Source: Nitrososphaerota archaeon (GTDB lineage: Archaea > Thermoproteota > Nitrososphaeria > Nitrososphaerales > Gagatemarchaeaceae). Taken from it: DNA of 47,598 nt. Location: assembly GCA_027886825.1 (NCBI GenBank), contig JAPCJS010000004.1, forward strand, positions 1 through 47,598. Direction: 5' to 3'. The notes under the pieces were generated by a model, which saw nothing but the letters and a program-made list of their open reading frames with translations, had not been told where the DNA came from and did not search any database. A program made the translations under genes and the position numbers. Of the stretch, positions 10,464 through 19,110 are shown piece after piece (within the stretch, counting starts at the first letter, position 1; each line of letters begins with the position of its first letter).

Positions 10464-11297
10464 TTAGCTTCTTAGGAAATCCACTAGCGCGGGGTTGACT
10501 TCGTCCGGGTGCGTCCAGGTGATGCAGTGAGGCCCGTCTTTCACGACTATGTAGCGTGCTCCCTCGACCATCTTGGCCGTCCGCGCTCCTGAAGCCGAGA
10601 TTGGAACGATCCGGTCCGCATCACCGTGAAGAACAAGGGTGGGCACGTCTATACGGGAGAGGTCCTTGCGGAAATCTTCGTGCCAGGTGGGCACGCAGGC
10701 ATAGCTGGCCGTTGCTGAGGCGCCGGCAGCGACGTTCCAGCAGGCCTGGATCGCCTGCTCGCTTACGCGCTTACCCAAGAGAAGGTCGGCATTGAAGAAG
10801 TTCTTGAAGAATTCTGTGAAGAAGGCATAGCGGTCTGCAGCGACCGCTTTCTGGATCCCGTCAAAGACACTCCCGTCCACTCCCTCCGGATTATCCTGCG
10901 TCTTTAACAGGAATGGGGGGACTGAACTGATGAAGACCGCCTTGCTGACACCCTTTGAGCCGTTTCTTCCGAGGTAGCGGGCCACTTCGCCGCCGCCCAT
11001 GGAGAAACCTACCATGGAGAAGTCTTGGAGTCCGAGATGACTGACGAGTTTGTGGAGGTCGTCCGCAAATGTATCGTAGTTGTACCCTGACGTGGGCTTG
11101 CTCGATTGGCCGAATCCACGGCGGTCGTAGGTGATGACGCGGAAGCCCGCGTCGAGCAGGACAGGCACCTGCTTTTCCCAGGAAGCTCCGCTCAAAGGAT
11201 ACCCATGGATCAGGACGACCGGTTTGCCCGTGCCGTGGTCCTCGTAGTAGAGGTCTATCTCGGAGGAGTTTGCCTTACCAACATTGACAAAGGGCAC
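10464..11297 (-). CDS. alpha/beta hydrolase, non-heme chloroperoxidase-like
   Basis: 'VVLIHGYPLSGASWEKQ', 'YDRRGFGQSSKP', nucleophile elbow 'GFSMGG', 'LHGDADRIVP', 'GPH'. Confidence 0.92.
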   Translation of the reverse strand: MPFVNVGKANSSEIDLYYEDHGTGKPVVLIHGYPLSGASWEKQVPVLLDAGFRVITYDRRGFGQSSKPTSGYNYDTFADDLHKLVSHLGLQDFSMVGFSMGGGEVARYLGRNGSKGVSKAVFISSVPPFLLKTQDNPEGVDGSVFDGIQKAVAADRYAFFTEFFKNFFNADLLLGKRVSEQAIQACWNVAAGASATASYACVPTWHEDFRKDLSRIDVPTLVLHGDADRIVPISASGARTAKMVEGARYIVVKDGPHCITWTHPDEVNPALVDFLRS

Positions 11298-11374
11298 TTC
11301 TATGCACCAAAGACTTGGAGGCTGCCGTTACTAATAAACGTGACAAAACTAATGTAGGATTATCAGGTGAGTAG

Positions 11375-11909
11375 ATGAAGATGGCAGTGAATCTCTCCGA
11401 GAAACCTGTACAAAAGAAGATCACACCATTCCTGTGGTTCGACAAAAAAGGCGGAAGAGGCGATGAACTTTTACGTCTCGATCTTCAAGAATTCCCGAAT
11501 CGTCAGCATCAGCCGCTATCCCGATGGCCCGTTGGAAGGACCGATGAAGGGCATGGAGGGAAAGGTGCTGGGCGGGATCTTCGAGCTGGAGGGGCAGGCG
11601 TTTATGGCACTGGACGGCGGGCCACTCTTCAAGCCTACGCCAGCCGTTTCGTTCTACGTCGAGTGCGAAACACAAAAAGAGGTTGACCACTACTGGGATA
11701 AACTCGCCGAGGGCGGTGATCCGAAAGCCCAGCGTTGCGGCTGGCTCCAGGACAAATACGGTTTCTCTTGGCAGATCATTCCCGCCGCCCTGCCGCGCTT
11801 GCTCAGTGACCCCGATGGAGAGAAGGCTGGCCGTGCGATGCAAGCGATGCTCAAGATGAAAAAGATCGACATCGCAACCCTGAAACGGGCACACCGCGAT
11901 AGAAAATAG
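11375..11909 (+). pseudogene. PhnB-like / VOC superfamily protein interrupted by a frameshift in an A6 run
   Basis: 'KKITPFLWFDKK' (frame 1) continues as 'AEEAMNFYVSIFKNSRIVSISRYP' (ORF 11463..11909) if one A is removed from the A run 11444-11449. Confidence 0.8.
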
Positions 11910-12008
11910 AATTCACTGCAGAAGCCACAGGAAACATCCTTCGTTCGGGGCCGCAGGTAGGGCTGGGGGCTCGGAGTCTCCCGACCAGCTAGAACTCGGC
12001 TGAACGCC

Positions 12009-12503
12009 TCAGGCCCGAGGTGCAGCCCCTTTCTTCGCCTTGGCATAGTCGGACTCCATTGCCTTGGCAAGGCTCTTCCAGACCCTCGCATCGCCCTCCC
12101 TCTCCTCGGCAGCAATCTCAGAAACCTGCTCGGACGAGAGGTCCTTCTCGCTCGGATAGAGGATAAGCCCCGTGAACTCGAGCCTTGAGCCTCCGCTCCC
12201 TTCGGGAAAGAACTCGTACCAGTACTGGGAGTGAATGGTCGGGCCTGCGATGTGGGTGTTCGAGAACGAGCGCCTCTCAGGGTTGACCCTCACCAACCGC
12301 GTCTTCTCGACCACCCCCTTGTCTGTCTTCCTCGCGTCCTCCAGGATGAACGCATCCTCCGAGAGCTTCCTCACCTTCCGTGTGCCTTCCCACCCCATCA
12401 GAGGGAAGTCGTCCGGGTCGTAGTCGATGGACCATCTGAACGCCTCCTCCACCGGGACGGAGAAGCTCTGGCTGAACGAAAAACGCACCGAGATGAGCAC
12501 CAT
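12009..12503 (-). CDS. SRPBCC/START-like protein
   Basis: 'FSFSQSFSVPVEEAFRWSIDYDPDDFPLMGW', polyketide cyclase/SRPBCC style. Confidence 0.6.
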   Translation of the reverse strand: MVLISVRFSFSQSFSVPVEEAFRWSIDYDPDDFPLMGWEGTRKVRKLSEDAFILEDARKTDKGVVEKTRLVRVNPERRSFSNTHIAGPTIHSQYWYEFFPEGSGGSRLEFTGLILYPSEKDLSSEQVSEIAAEEREGDARVWKSLAKAMESDYAKAKKGAAPRA

Positions 12504-12796
12504 ACCGACCGTCTCGAAGCTCCTTTGTTCTAATAACTGTTATCGCGTAGACTCTCTGACGTGCTACTGTTCTCATACCAGGAAGTTGAGTTCGAGGGCG
12601 ACCCACGCCGCATCTCCATTTTTTTGCAGTTGGGATCTCCCGCAATCCGTGGCCGGCGTAAACAGTTTTCTATGGAAATCTACTAGAACCTTTCCTTCTA
12701 TATGAAACTTGAATAGCTTCTTCGGTATTTTCCATGTCTTCCAACCTGAACCACGTGTGCTAGGACTAAATTCATTCACTGGAATCGCCCTAACGC

Positions 12797-14953
12797 ATGA
12801 GCCTCTTGGGTCGGCTGAAACCGCGACAAGATCTCCGCATGTTGGTCGTACTCTCTTTGCTCCTGTGCTCGGTCGTTGCGTTTGCGCTGTCCGCCAGCCC
12901 TGTGCTAGCGGCATCTATTTCCAGCAACGACCATCATGGCAATAGCTGTCAGCTCGACTCGGCCCAGGGCAACATACAGCACGTGATCTACATCCAATTT
13001 GACAACCTTCACCTGACGCGCGATAACCCGAACGTTCCATCGGATCTCGAGCAGATGCCCGCTCTCCTGAACTTTATGGAGCAGAACGGCATCGTGATGA
13101 GCGACCAGCAGACCCCGCTGATCTCCCACACGGCCAACGACATTCTGACGTCCCTCACGGGAGTCTATCCCGACCGCCTGGGAGAGGCGGTCTCGAACAG
13201 CTACGGCTACTTCAACCCGAGCGGGACGGTCAGCTTCGCCTCTTCGTTCACCTACTGGACCGATAAGGTCGGTGGGACGAATTCGAACTACAACCTGCTG
13301 ACATCCACCGGCCAGAACGCGCCAGCCCCCTGGGTATCTTACACCCGGGCCGGATGTGACGTGGGAGCCGTCGGGACGGCGAACCTGGAGCTCGAGAACC
13401 TCGGGGGCGACATCACTACAGTGTTCGGTGCAGGCTCGCCCCAGGCTGGGGAGGTGACCGCCAACTATAACCAGGCGTATGCGGACTTCGTCGGAATCGC
13501 GGTCCACTGCGCTACAGGCAATTCGGTCTGCTCGACATCGAATGGCGGCGTCGGCGACGTGCTCCCTAACGAGCCCGGCGGCTACAACGGGTACAACGCG
13601 CTCTTCGGCAACAAGTACGTCGCGCCCGTGATCAACGGTGGCCAGCCGATGACCGACCTGTCCGGGAACGTTATCAGCGACGGTGCGGGCCACGATGGCT
13701 TCCCAGGCTTCGACGGGATGTCGGCGTCGGTCTCCCTCTCCTACGTGGCGGCGATGCAGGAGCATGGCATCCCGATAACCTACGCGTACATCTCCGACGC
13801 CCACGACAACCACACAACCGGCAACGCCTATGGGCCAGGCGAGGCGGGATACGTGGCTCAGCTCGCCGCATACAACCAGGCCTTCGCGACATTCTTCGCC
13901 CGCCTCCAGCACGACGGTATCACCTCGAAGAACACGCTCTTCGTCGTCACGGCCGACGAGAACGACCACTTCGTGGGCGGACTTCCGACCCCCTCGAACT
14001 GCGACGGCGTCAACATCCCGTGCACCTACAGCCAGATCGGCGAGGTGGATGCTGACCTGACAGGCCTCCTCTCGACGACGACACAGTACAGCACCCACTT
14101 CGACTCCGCCCCCGCGATCTACATCAAGGGCAACCCCAGTCCGTCAGCGACGGTCACGCGGAATCTCGAGGGCTCCGTAGCCGCTCTTAGTGTGGTCAAT
14201 CCGATCAGCGGCGCCACGGACCAGGTAACGCAGTACATGGCCGATTCGGTCGAACTGAACCTCCTACACATGGTCACGGCGGACCCGGCGCGGACGCCCA
14301 CGTTCATCGACTTCGCCAACCCAGACTACTTCATCACCTCGGGCGTGAACTACTGCAGCGTCCCGACGGTCTACGTCTGTCTGGACTCGGGATTCGCCTG
14401 GAACCACGGCGACGTCCAGCCGGTGATAACTACGACCTGGCTGGGGCTGGTAGGTCCCGGGGTGGCCAAGAACGGCCTTGACACGAGCACCGTGTCTGAC
14501 CACGCCGATATCCGCCCCACGATGATGGCACTGCTGGGGCTCAGGGACGATTACACCTACGATGGGCACGTCATCGCCCAGGCGCTCGACGACGGTGCCA
14601 TTCGGTCGATACTTCACGGCTCCGGCGAGTTGAACTCCTACGACAGCCTTGCCGCGATGTACGACCAGATCAACGCTCCGACGGGCCAGTTCGCCCTGAC
14701 CACGCTCACGATATCGACCCATGCGCTCGAGAGCCACACGCCGGGTGACGCGACCTACTCCTATCTGGAGGGGCAGCTGACCTCCATGACGACCCAACGT
14801 GACGCGATCGCGTCCCAGATGAACGCGATCCTGCAGTCCGCCGTCTTCGGCAGCAACAACCAGCACATCGACGACACCCAGGCCGACTCGCTGATAGCCC
14901 AGGGCCAGCGCCTCCTCACCCAGGCGAACACGCTCGCAGCCCTGTTGGCGTAG
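12797..14953 (+). CDS. secreted alkaline-phosphatase/phosphoesterase superfamily protein
   Basis: Signal peptide 'MLVVLSLLLCSVVAFALSASPVLAA'; 'VIYIQFDNLHLTRDNPN', 'TADEN DHFVGG', 'VSDHADIRPTMMALLGL'. Confidence 0.75.
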   Translation: MSLLGRLKPRQDLRMLVVLSLLLCSVVAFALSASPVLAASISSNDHHGNSCQLDSAQGNIQHVIYIQFDNLHLTRDNPNVPSDLEQMPALLNFMEQNGIVMSDQQTPLISHTANDILTSLTGVYPDRLGEAVSNSYGYFNPSGTVSFASSFTYWTDKVGGTNSNYNLLTSTGQNAPAPWVSYTRAGCDVGAVGTANLELENLGGDITTVFGAGSPQAGEVTANYNQAYADFVGIAVHCATGNSVCSTSNGGVGDVLPNEPGGYNGYNALFGNKYVAPVINGGQPMTDLSGNVISDGAGHDGFPGFDGMSASVSLSYVAAMQEHGIPITYAYISDAHDNHTTGNAYGPGEAGYVAQLAAYNQAFATFFARLQHDGITSKNTLFVVTADENDHFVGGLPTPSNCDGVNIPCTYSQIGEVDADLTGLLSTTTQYSTHFDSAPAIYIKGNPSPSATVTRNLEGSVAALSVVNPISGATDQVTQYMADSVELNLLHMVTADPARTPTFIDFANPDYFITSGVNYCSVPTVYVCLDSGFAWNHGDVQPVITTTWLGLVGPGVAKNGLDTSTVSDHADIRPTMMALLGLRDDYTYDGHVIAQALDDGAIRSILHGSGELNSYDSLAAMYDQINAPTGQFALTTLTISTHALESHTPGDATYSYLEGQLTSMTTQRDAIASQMNAILQSAVFGSNNQHIDDTQADSLIAQGQRLLTQANTLAALLA

Positions 14954-14984
14954 TGATGTCCCTTTCCGGCTCCCAAACAGGGCC

Positions 14985-15404
14985 CTAGGACGTCGCTGCC
15001 AGGGTCTTTAGAGCCTCATAGAGCAGGATCACGACCGCCGCCGCGCAGACAATCAGCGAGAACACGTACGTCGACGTTATCGAGGCCGGCCTCAGGATCG
15101 TCAACAGGACCACGAGCGCGCTGGCGAAGAAGGCCACGAACGTGGCCTGCAGAGGGATCACAGTCCTCCTTATCCGGATCACATTTTCAAAGACAATCTT
15201 GTCGACCGTGTAGCCATTCTGGTCTGGTTTGGCAAGCCCTGCCCTGACGAGCTTCTTGATGTGGTACTCTGCCACCGAAGGCGAGCTCAGCTTCAGAGCC
15301 CTCTGGACATCGTGGATGCCCAGCGGAGTCCCGGCGCGGTATAGGCAGCGATAGACCCGGAGAGTGGTGCCCTTGAGGACGTAGTCTGCCCGTTCGTCAC
15401 TCAT
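14985..15404 (-). CDS. winged-helix transcriptional regulator with two C-terminal TM segments
   Basis: 'ADYVLKGTTLRVYRCLYRAGTPLGIHDVQRALKLSSPSVAEYHIKKLVRAGLAKPDQNGYTV' then two hydrophobic helices. Confidence 0.75.
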   Translation of the reverse strand: MSDERADYVLKGTTLRVYRCLYRAGTPLGIHDVQRALKLSSPSVAEYHIKKLVRAGLAKPDQNGYTVDKIVFENVIRIRRTVIPLQATFVAFFASALVVLLTILRPASITSTYVFSLIVCAAAVVILLYEALKTLAATS

Positions 15405-15513
15405 TCACCGACTCCCCGGAGGTAGAGAGAGGCACAAGACTCAGACGGCGCTCCTATGAAACTACTGTCCTAAAACATAGGACTATATCGGCCATGGGCA
15501 AAAGAGACCTCAG

Positions 15514-16209
15514 TTGTCCGAGTACAAGAGACAGATCGCTGCAGGCGCGACGGTCGCTGTCGTAGTCGTCTTCGTACTTGCCCTAGGTGTCGGTGCGTTC
15601 TTCCCGGAGGCCACCTCGAGCGAGAGCCTGACTACTACGGCAACGAGCGGGACCCTGACAGCTTCATCATCGACCTTTCCCACATCGAGCACCCCACCCT
15701 CATCTTCAATATCGAGTTCGGGCACGACGAGTTCCACCGCAACCTCTTCTGGGGTCGGCGCCACAAGTACAACCACCATCACCACGACGGTCCCAGCGAC
15801 GTCCAATACGGTCCCCTTTACTTCGACTACGACGACTGCATCTGCGTCTACAACTACGACGACTCTTACAACCACCGCAGTTTCTACGACGGTGTGCTAT
15901 ACCTGTGGCATCCTCAAGATCGAGTCTGTGAACCTGACGATCGGCGCGGCGGCCGGGAACAGGACCATCCTGTCCTTGACCATAGCAAACAACGGAAGCG
16001 AAGACATATCGAACCTGTCGGTGTCTCTTGCTTCCACGGTGGTCGTCGTGATCCCGGCACTTGCGGCGGGCACCCAGACCTGGGTGAGCATCCAGGTCCC
16101 CGATTCCCAGCCGATCGAGGCAGGACAGTCCTATCAGGTCATCATTCAGGGTGGATACGGGTCCTACCCTACCGGAGCGATTACGACTGTGGAAGCGTCC
16201 AGCTCATGA
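15514..16209 (+). CDS. membrane-anchored Ser/Thr-rich surface protein with C-terminal beta domain
   Basis: TTG start, TM segment, long S/T linker, then 'SVNLTIGAAAGNRTILSLTIANNGSEDISNLSVSL'. Confidence 0.75.
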   Translation: MSEYKRQIAAGATVAVVVVFVLALGVGAFFPEATSSESLTTTATSGTLTASSSTFPTSSTPPSSSISSSGTTSSTATSSGVGATSTTTITTTVPATSNTVPFTSTTTTASASTTTTTLTTTAVSTTVCYTCGILKIESVNLTIGAAAGNRTILSLTIANNGSEDISNLSVSLASTVVVVIPALAAGTQTWVSIQVPDSQPIEAGQSYQVIIQGGYGSYPTGAITTVEASSS

Positions 16210-16345
16210 GGGGCCCGCATATAATCCAATCTAGAGCATCCCTGGAAAGCAGCACCGCCACGCTCATCCTAAAGTTAGTACGCACCCCAATCGGCTGTCC
16301 TAACCCGTAGGTTCTACTATCTTCTCGGTTCCTCTTTCTATCAGG

Positions 16346-17257
16346 TTGATTCAGACGAGCAGCCTGTCATTCACGCGCCGGAGGGTCTCTCCCCCATCGG
16401 GAACGCTTGCTCGCGGCTACCGGGCAATCCCCTTCTCGATCGTTGTAGCGGGCATCCTGATCTCGGCGAGCCTGTTCTTCGCGCTAGGCAATTCGACGAA
16501 GACCGTAACCCAGACCAATACTTCGACTCTGCTTCAGACGACCAGGACCGTGACCACAGGCGGCGAGGGCCCTTCAGACCATCACTACATGGTCTTCCAG
16601 CAGATCGGCGCCTGTTCACCCGAGTTCTGGGGCGTCCCCTGGTCCGTCACGGTCGGGAACGTGACCGAGGTGCAACCGTCCGGGACGCCGCTGCCCCTGA
16701 ACAACTACGGGCTGTCGGGCACCGTGGACAAGAATCTGACGATCATCGTCTTCTCGCTGCCCGACGGGACATACCATTTCAGCGTCAGTCCATCTGCAGG
16801 GTTCTTCACGCCGCAGTCTGGCACCGCCGTCGTCAACCGGACCGACGTTCTGGTCGATGTCGCTTACACGGGTACGTCGTGCGTAACGATAACGAGCAGC
16901 CCGACCCAAGGTTTCGCTCGGGAGTTCAGGGTGACATTTGCCCAGTCCGGCGCCTGCTCGCCCTCAGCCTACATCGCACCCTGGTCGGTGAACCTTGGGA
17001 ACGAGATTGAGGCTGAACCTGCCGGTGCGACCCTTCCCATCCAGAACGACACCTACACGGCGAGTCCGCTCTACGCGAACGTCTCGACGATAATCTTCTC
17101 GGTACCCGATGGGACATATCAGTTCAGGGTCTCCCCCTTTGGACCGTTCGGGCCAGATTCCGGCACCGTCACCGTCGACGGAGCAGATGTGACTGTACCG
17201 CTGAGCGGGCCGTTCCTCTCCTGCACGACCACGACACCGGGGAGTTCCTCCACATGA
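16346..17257 (+). CDS. secreted/membrane-anchored protein with two tandem copies of the 'CSP..PWSV' beta domain
   Basis: Two internally similar blocks ('QQIGACSPEFWGVPWSVTVGN...FSLPDGTYHFSVSP' and 'AQSGACSPSAYIAPWSVNLGN...FSVPDGTYQFRVSP'). Confidence 0.8.
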   Translation: MIQTSSLSFTRRRVSPPSGTLARGYRAIPFSIVVAGILISASLFFALGNSTKTVTQTNTSTLLQTTRTVTTGGEGPSDHHYMVFQQIGACSPEFWGVPWSVTVGNVTEVQPSGTPLPLNNYGLSGTVDKNLTIIVFSLPDGTYHFSVSPSAGFFTPQSGTAVVNRTDVLVDVAYTGTSCVTITSSPTQGFAREFRVTFAQSGACSPSAYIAPWSVNLGNEIEAEPAGATLPIQNDTYTASPLYANVSTIIFSVPDGTYQFRVSPFGPFGPDSGTVTVDGADVTVPLSGPFLSCTTTTPGSSST

Positions 17258-17622
17258 GCTCAGGGAAGCCGGACCTTGAAGCCCGGGAGCGGTTTGCATC
17301 TCCCGGCGTCTGGATATGGCGGGGCAGGGTGAAATCGCGCTGGGAGAGCCTTGGATTCGATTCGGGAACGTTCGACCTGTTCATGAAGATGAAGGGGGCC
17401 AGGACAAGATCCAACCTCCTGTACGCCCTATCGAATCCAAGGGACAGGCTGCAACTCGCTCAGGAGCTCGGCGTCGACTGGAAGGTCGTCGACTATCACA
17501 TCGGCCTGCTGAGCAAGTGCGCCCTTGTTCACGAGGATTCTGTGTTTGGAAGGACCAGGATGTACCGTCTCACGACCCTAGGAGAATCCTTGCTTCGACT
17601 GCTCGGGGAGTTCGATAGGTAG
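17254..17622 (+). CDS. winged-helix transcriptional regulator
   Basis: 'MKMKGARTRSNLLYALSNPRDRLQLAQELGVDWKVVDYHIGLLSKCALV'; ATGA overlap with upstream gene. Confidence 0.75.
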   Translation: MSSGKPDLEARERFASPGVWIWRGRVKSRWESLGFDSGTFDLFMKMKGARTRSNLLYALSNPRDRLQLAQELGVDWKVVDYHIGLLSKCALVHEDSVFGRTRMYRLTTLGESLLRLLGEFDR

Positions 17623-17625
17623 ATT

Positions 17626-17894
17626 GGAAGGCGCCGGGGTCAGACCGCACCATAGCTCTCATACTCCGCAGCACCTCGACGGCTGAGGAGAGCGGAAAAC
17701 GCGGGTTTGTTCGGGCAGAACCATCAATCGCTTGTACGCAAACGAGCGTACCAGAGTTCCCGTCAATCTCGGTATTTGGCCCTCTGGTGCTCGTCGCTCT
17801 GCTCCTTCCCGTCCTGATGATGCGAAGGCGATTTAGCAGCCTGCCTGCCAAGCGACTCGTAAGGCTGGATACTCAGGGCGGGATTTGGGCTTGA
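17626..17894 (+). pseudogene. start-less fragment ending in a PEF-CTERM/archaeosortase-like sorting tail
   Basis: Hand translation ...'TSVPEFPSISVFGPLVLVALLLPVLMMRRRFSSLPAKR...'; no ATG/GTG/TTG start in frame. Confidence 0.45.
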
Positions 17895-18087
17895 TTAGGT
17901 TCTATCTCGCTCAAAGCAAAGTTTGATCTCTCCGATGCCGCTGAACAAACTTCCGACATTGGTTCACTCACCTAACTATAGCCGCTTCCTTTAGCCACTC
18001 CGGTTCGTAGCGACCTTCTAGGACAATTCAACGGCTACGGCAACGACGGTCGTCCTAGCAGAATGATACTTGTCCCCAAACACTTCC

Positions 18088-18855
18088 TCACTTCCCGAGC
18101 TCAAGATCGAACTCTTCCACGAGTGCCATGGCCTCGCTCATGTTCCTGAAGACCTCCTGTGGAAGGTGGGAGTCTGAACCGAGGCTCACATTGCAACCTG
18201 CCTTTGAGCATGCCTTCGCAAGCCTGCGAACGAGCCCGGGTGCAAAATTCAGATCCTTTCCGTTGAGCTCGAGGGCCTTGCCGTGCCTTCTCGCCGTCTT
18301 TGCCAGCTCCAGGAGGAGGTCGTCCATCTCATCGGGTATCAGGTTCGCTCCCCTCACCATCCTGATAGGGTGGGTGAGTACGGCGAAGGGTACGAAATCG
18401 CTCTCGAGCGCCATGCGCTCCAGCCCGAAGTATTCATCCCACTGCTTCCGAGCCTCGGCAGGGTTCTGCAGCTCGGCCCTGGGTGTCTCGACATCGACAC
18501 CATGTTTCAACTCGTGGACGGAGCACAGCAGGACATCCCACTCTTCCTGGTTGACATATCCCCCTATCCTCGCCTCGTACTGCGGCAAGAAGTCGACTTC
18601 GAGCCCCATCCTCAGCTCCATCCCCGGGTGCTCGGAGACATCGACCCTGGAGAACTCCCTTCTGTACTCTTTCAGGTCCTCGAAAATCCTTCCCGTGGAG
18701 TGCATGGCCGCGAAGACGCCCGATTCCCTCAGCTCCCTGAACTGTGAGACGTGTTCCGTGATGGAGTACTGCCTGATGCCCTTTGCCTGGGCGGATGCGA
18801 CCATATCCGTGATGTCTGCCAGGATTATGTGACTGTGACTATCGACCCTGATCAT
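18088..18855 (-). CDS. PHP-domain phosphoesterase (histidinol-phosphatase-like)
   Basis: 'MIRVDSHSH', 'SITEHVSQF', 'GMELRMGLEVDFLPQYE', 'VSLGSDSHLPQEV'; start chosen at internal Met. Confidence 0.85.
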   Translation of the reverse strand: MIRVDSHSHIILADITDMVASAQAKGIRQYSITEHVSQFRELRESGVFAAMHSTGRIFEDLKEYRREFSRVDVSEHPGMELRMGLEVDFLPQYEARIGGYVNQEEWDVLLCSVHELKHGVDVETPRAELQNPAEARKQWDEYFGLERMALESDFVPFAVLTHPIRMVRGANLIPDEMDDLLLELAKTARRHGKALELNGKDLNFAPGLVRRLAKACSKAGCNVSLGSDSHLPQEVFRNMSEAMALVEEFDLELGK

Positions 18856-19013
18856 TCTATTACTCAACCAAGCAGCAGCCCGATGCCGCAATTCCCTGAA
18901 CAACCCTCCTTAAAGACAGTCCTCGGAGGGGGATGTTTGTTTGTTCGGGCTCACGTTCAGTTACGTGTTTCTTTCGGCTACAATCCGTCTTGGGCGTTCA
19001 GCAGATCGGCACC

Positions 19014-19066
19014 GTATCACTATCGTTTCAGCCAAGTAGCGACTGTATCAGAATCGTTTCAGCCAA
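19014..19066 (+). repeat. two imperfect 22-bp direct repeats GTATCASWATCGTTTCAGCCAA, 31 bp apart
   Basis: 19014-19035 GTATCACTATCGTTTCAGCCAA; 19045-19066 GTATCAGAATCGTTTCAGCCAA. Confidence 0.85.
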
Positions 19067-19110
19067 CCAATTTAGTCCCACCCCTCCAATATATCTCCTG
19101 TGATTCAAAA

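Noticed and set aside
12905-14098. 397-aa minus-strand ORF
   Set aside because: Antisense shadow of the secreted phosphoesterase gene; Val/Arg/Gly-rich composition typical of GC-rich reverse frames.
14264-14866. 200-aa minus-strand ORF
   Set aside because: Antisense shadow of the phosphoesterase.
15510-15875. Val-rich minus-strand ORF (VVVVVVDADAVVVVEVK...)
   Set aside because: Antisense of the Ser/Thr-rich linker; repetitive codons explain it.
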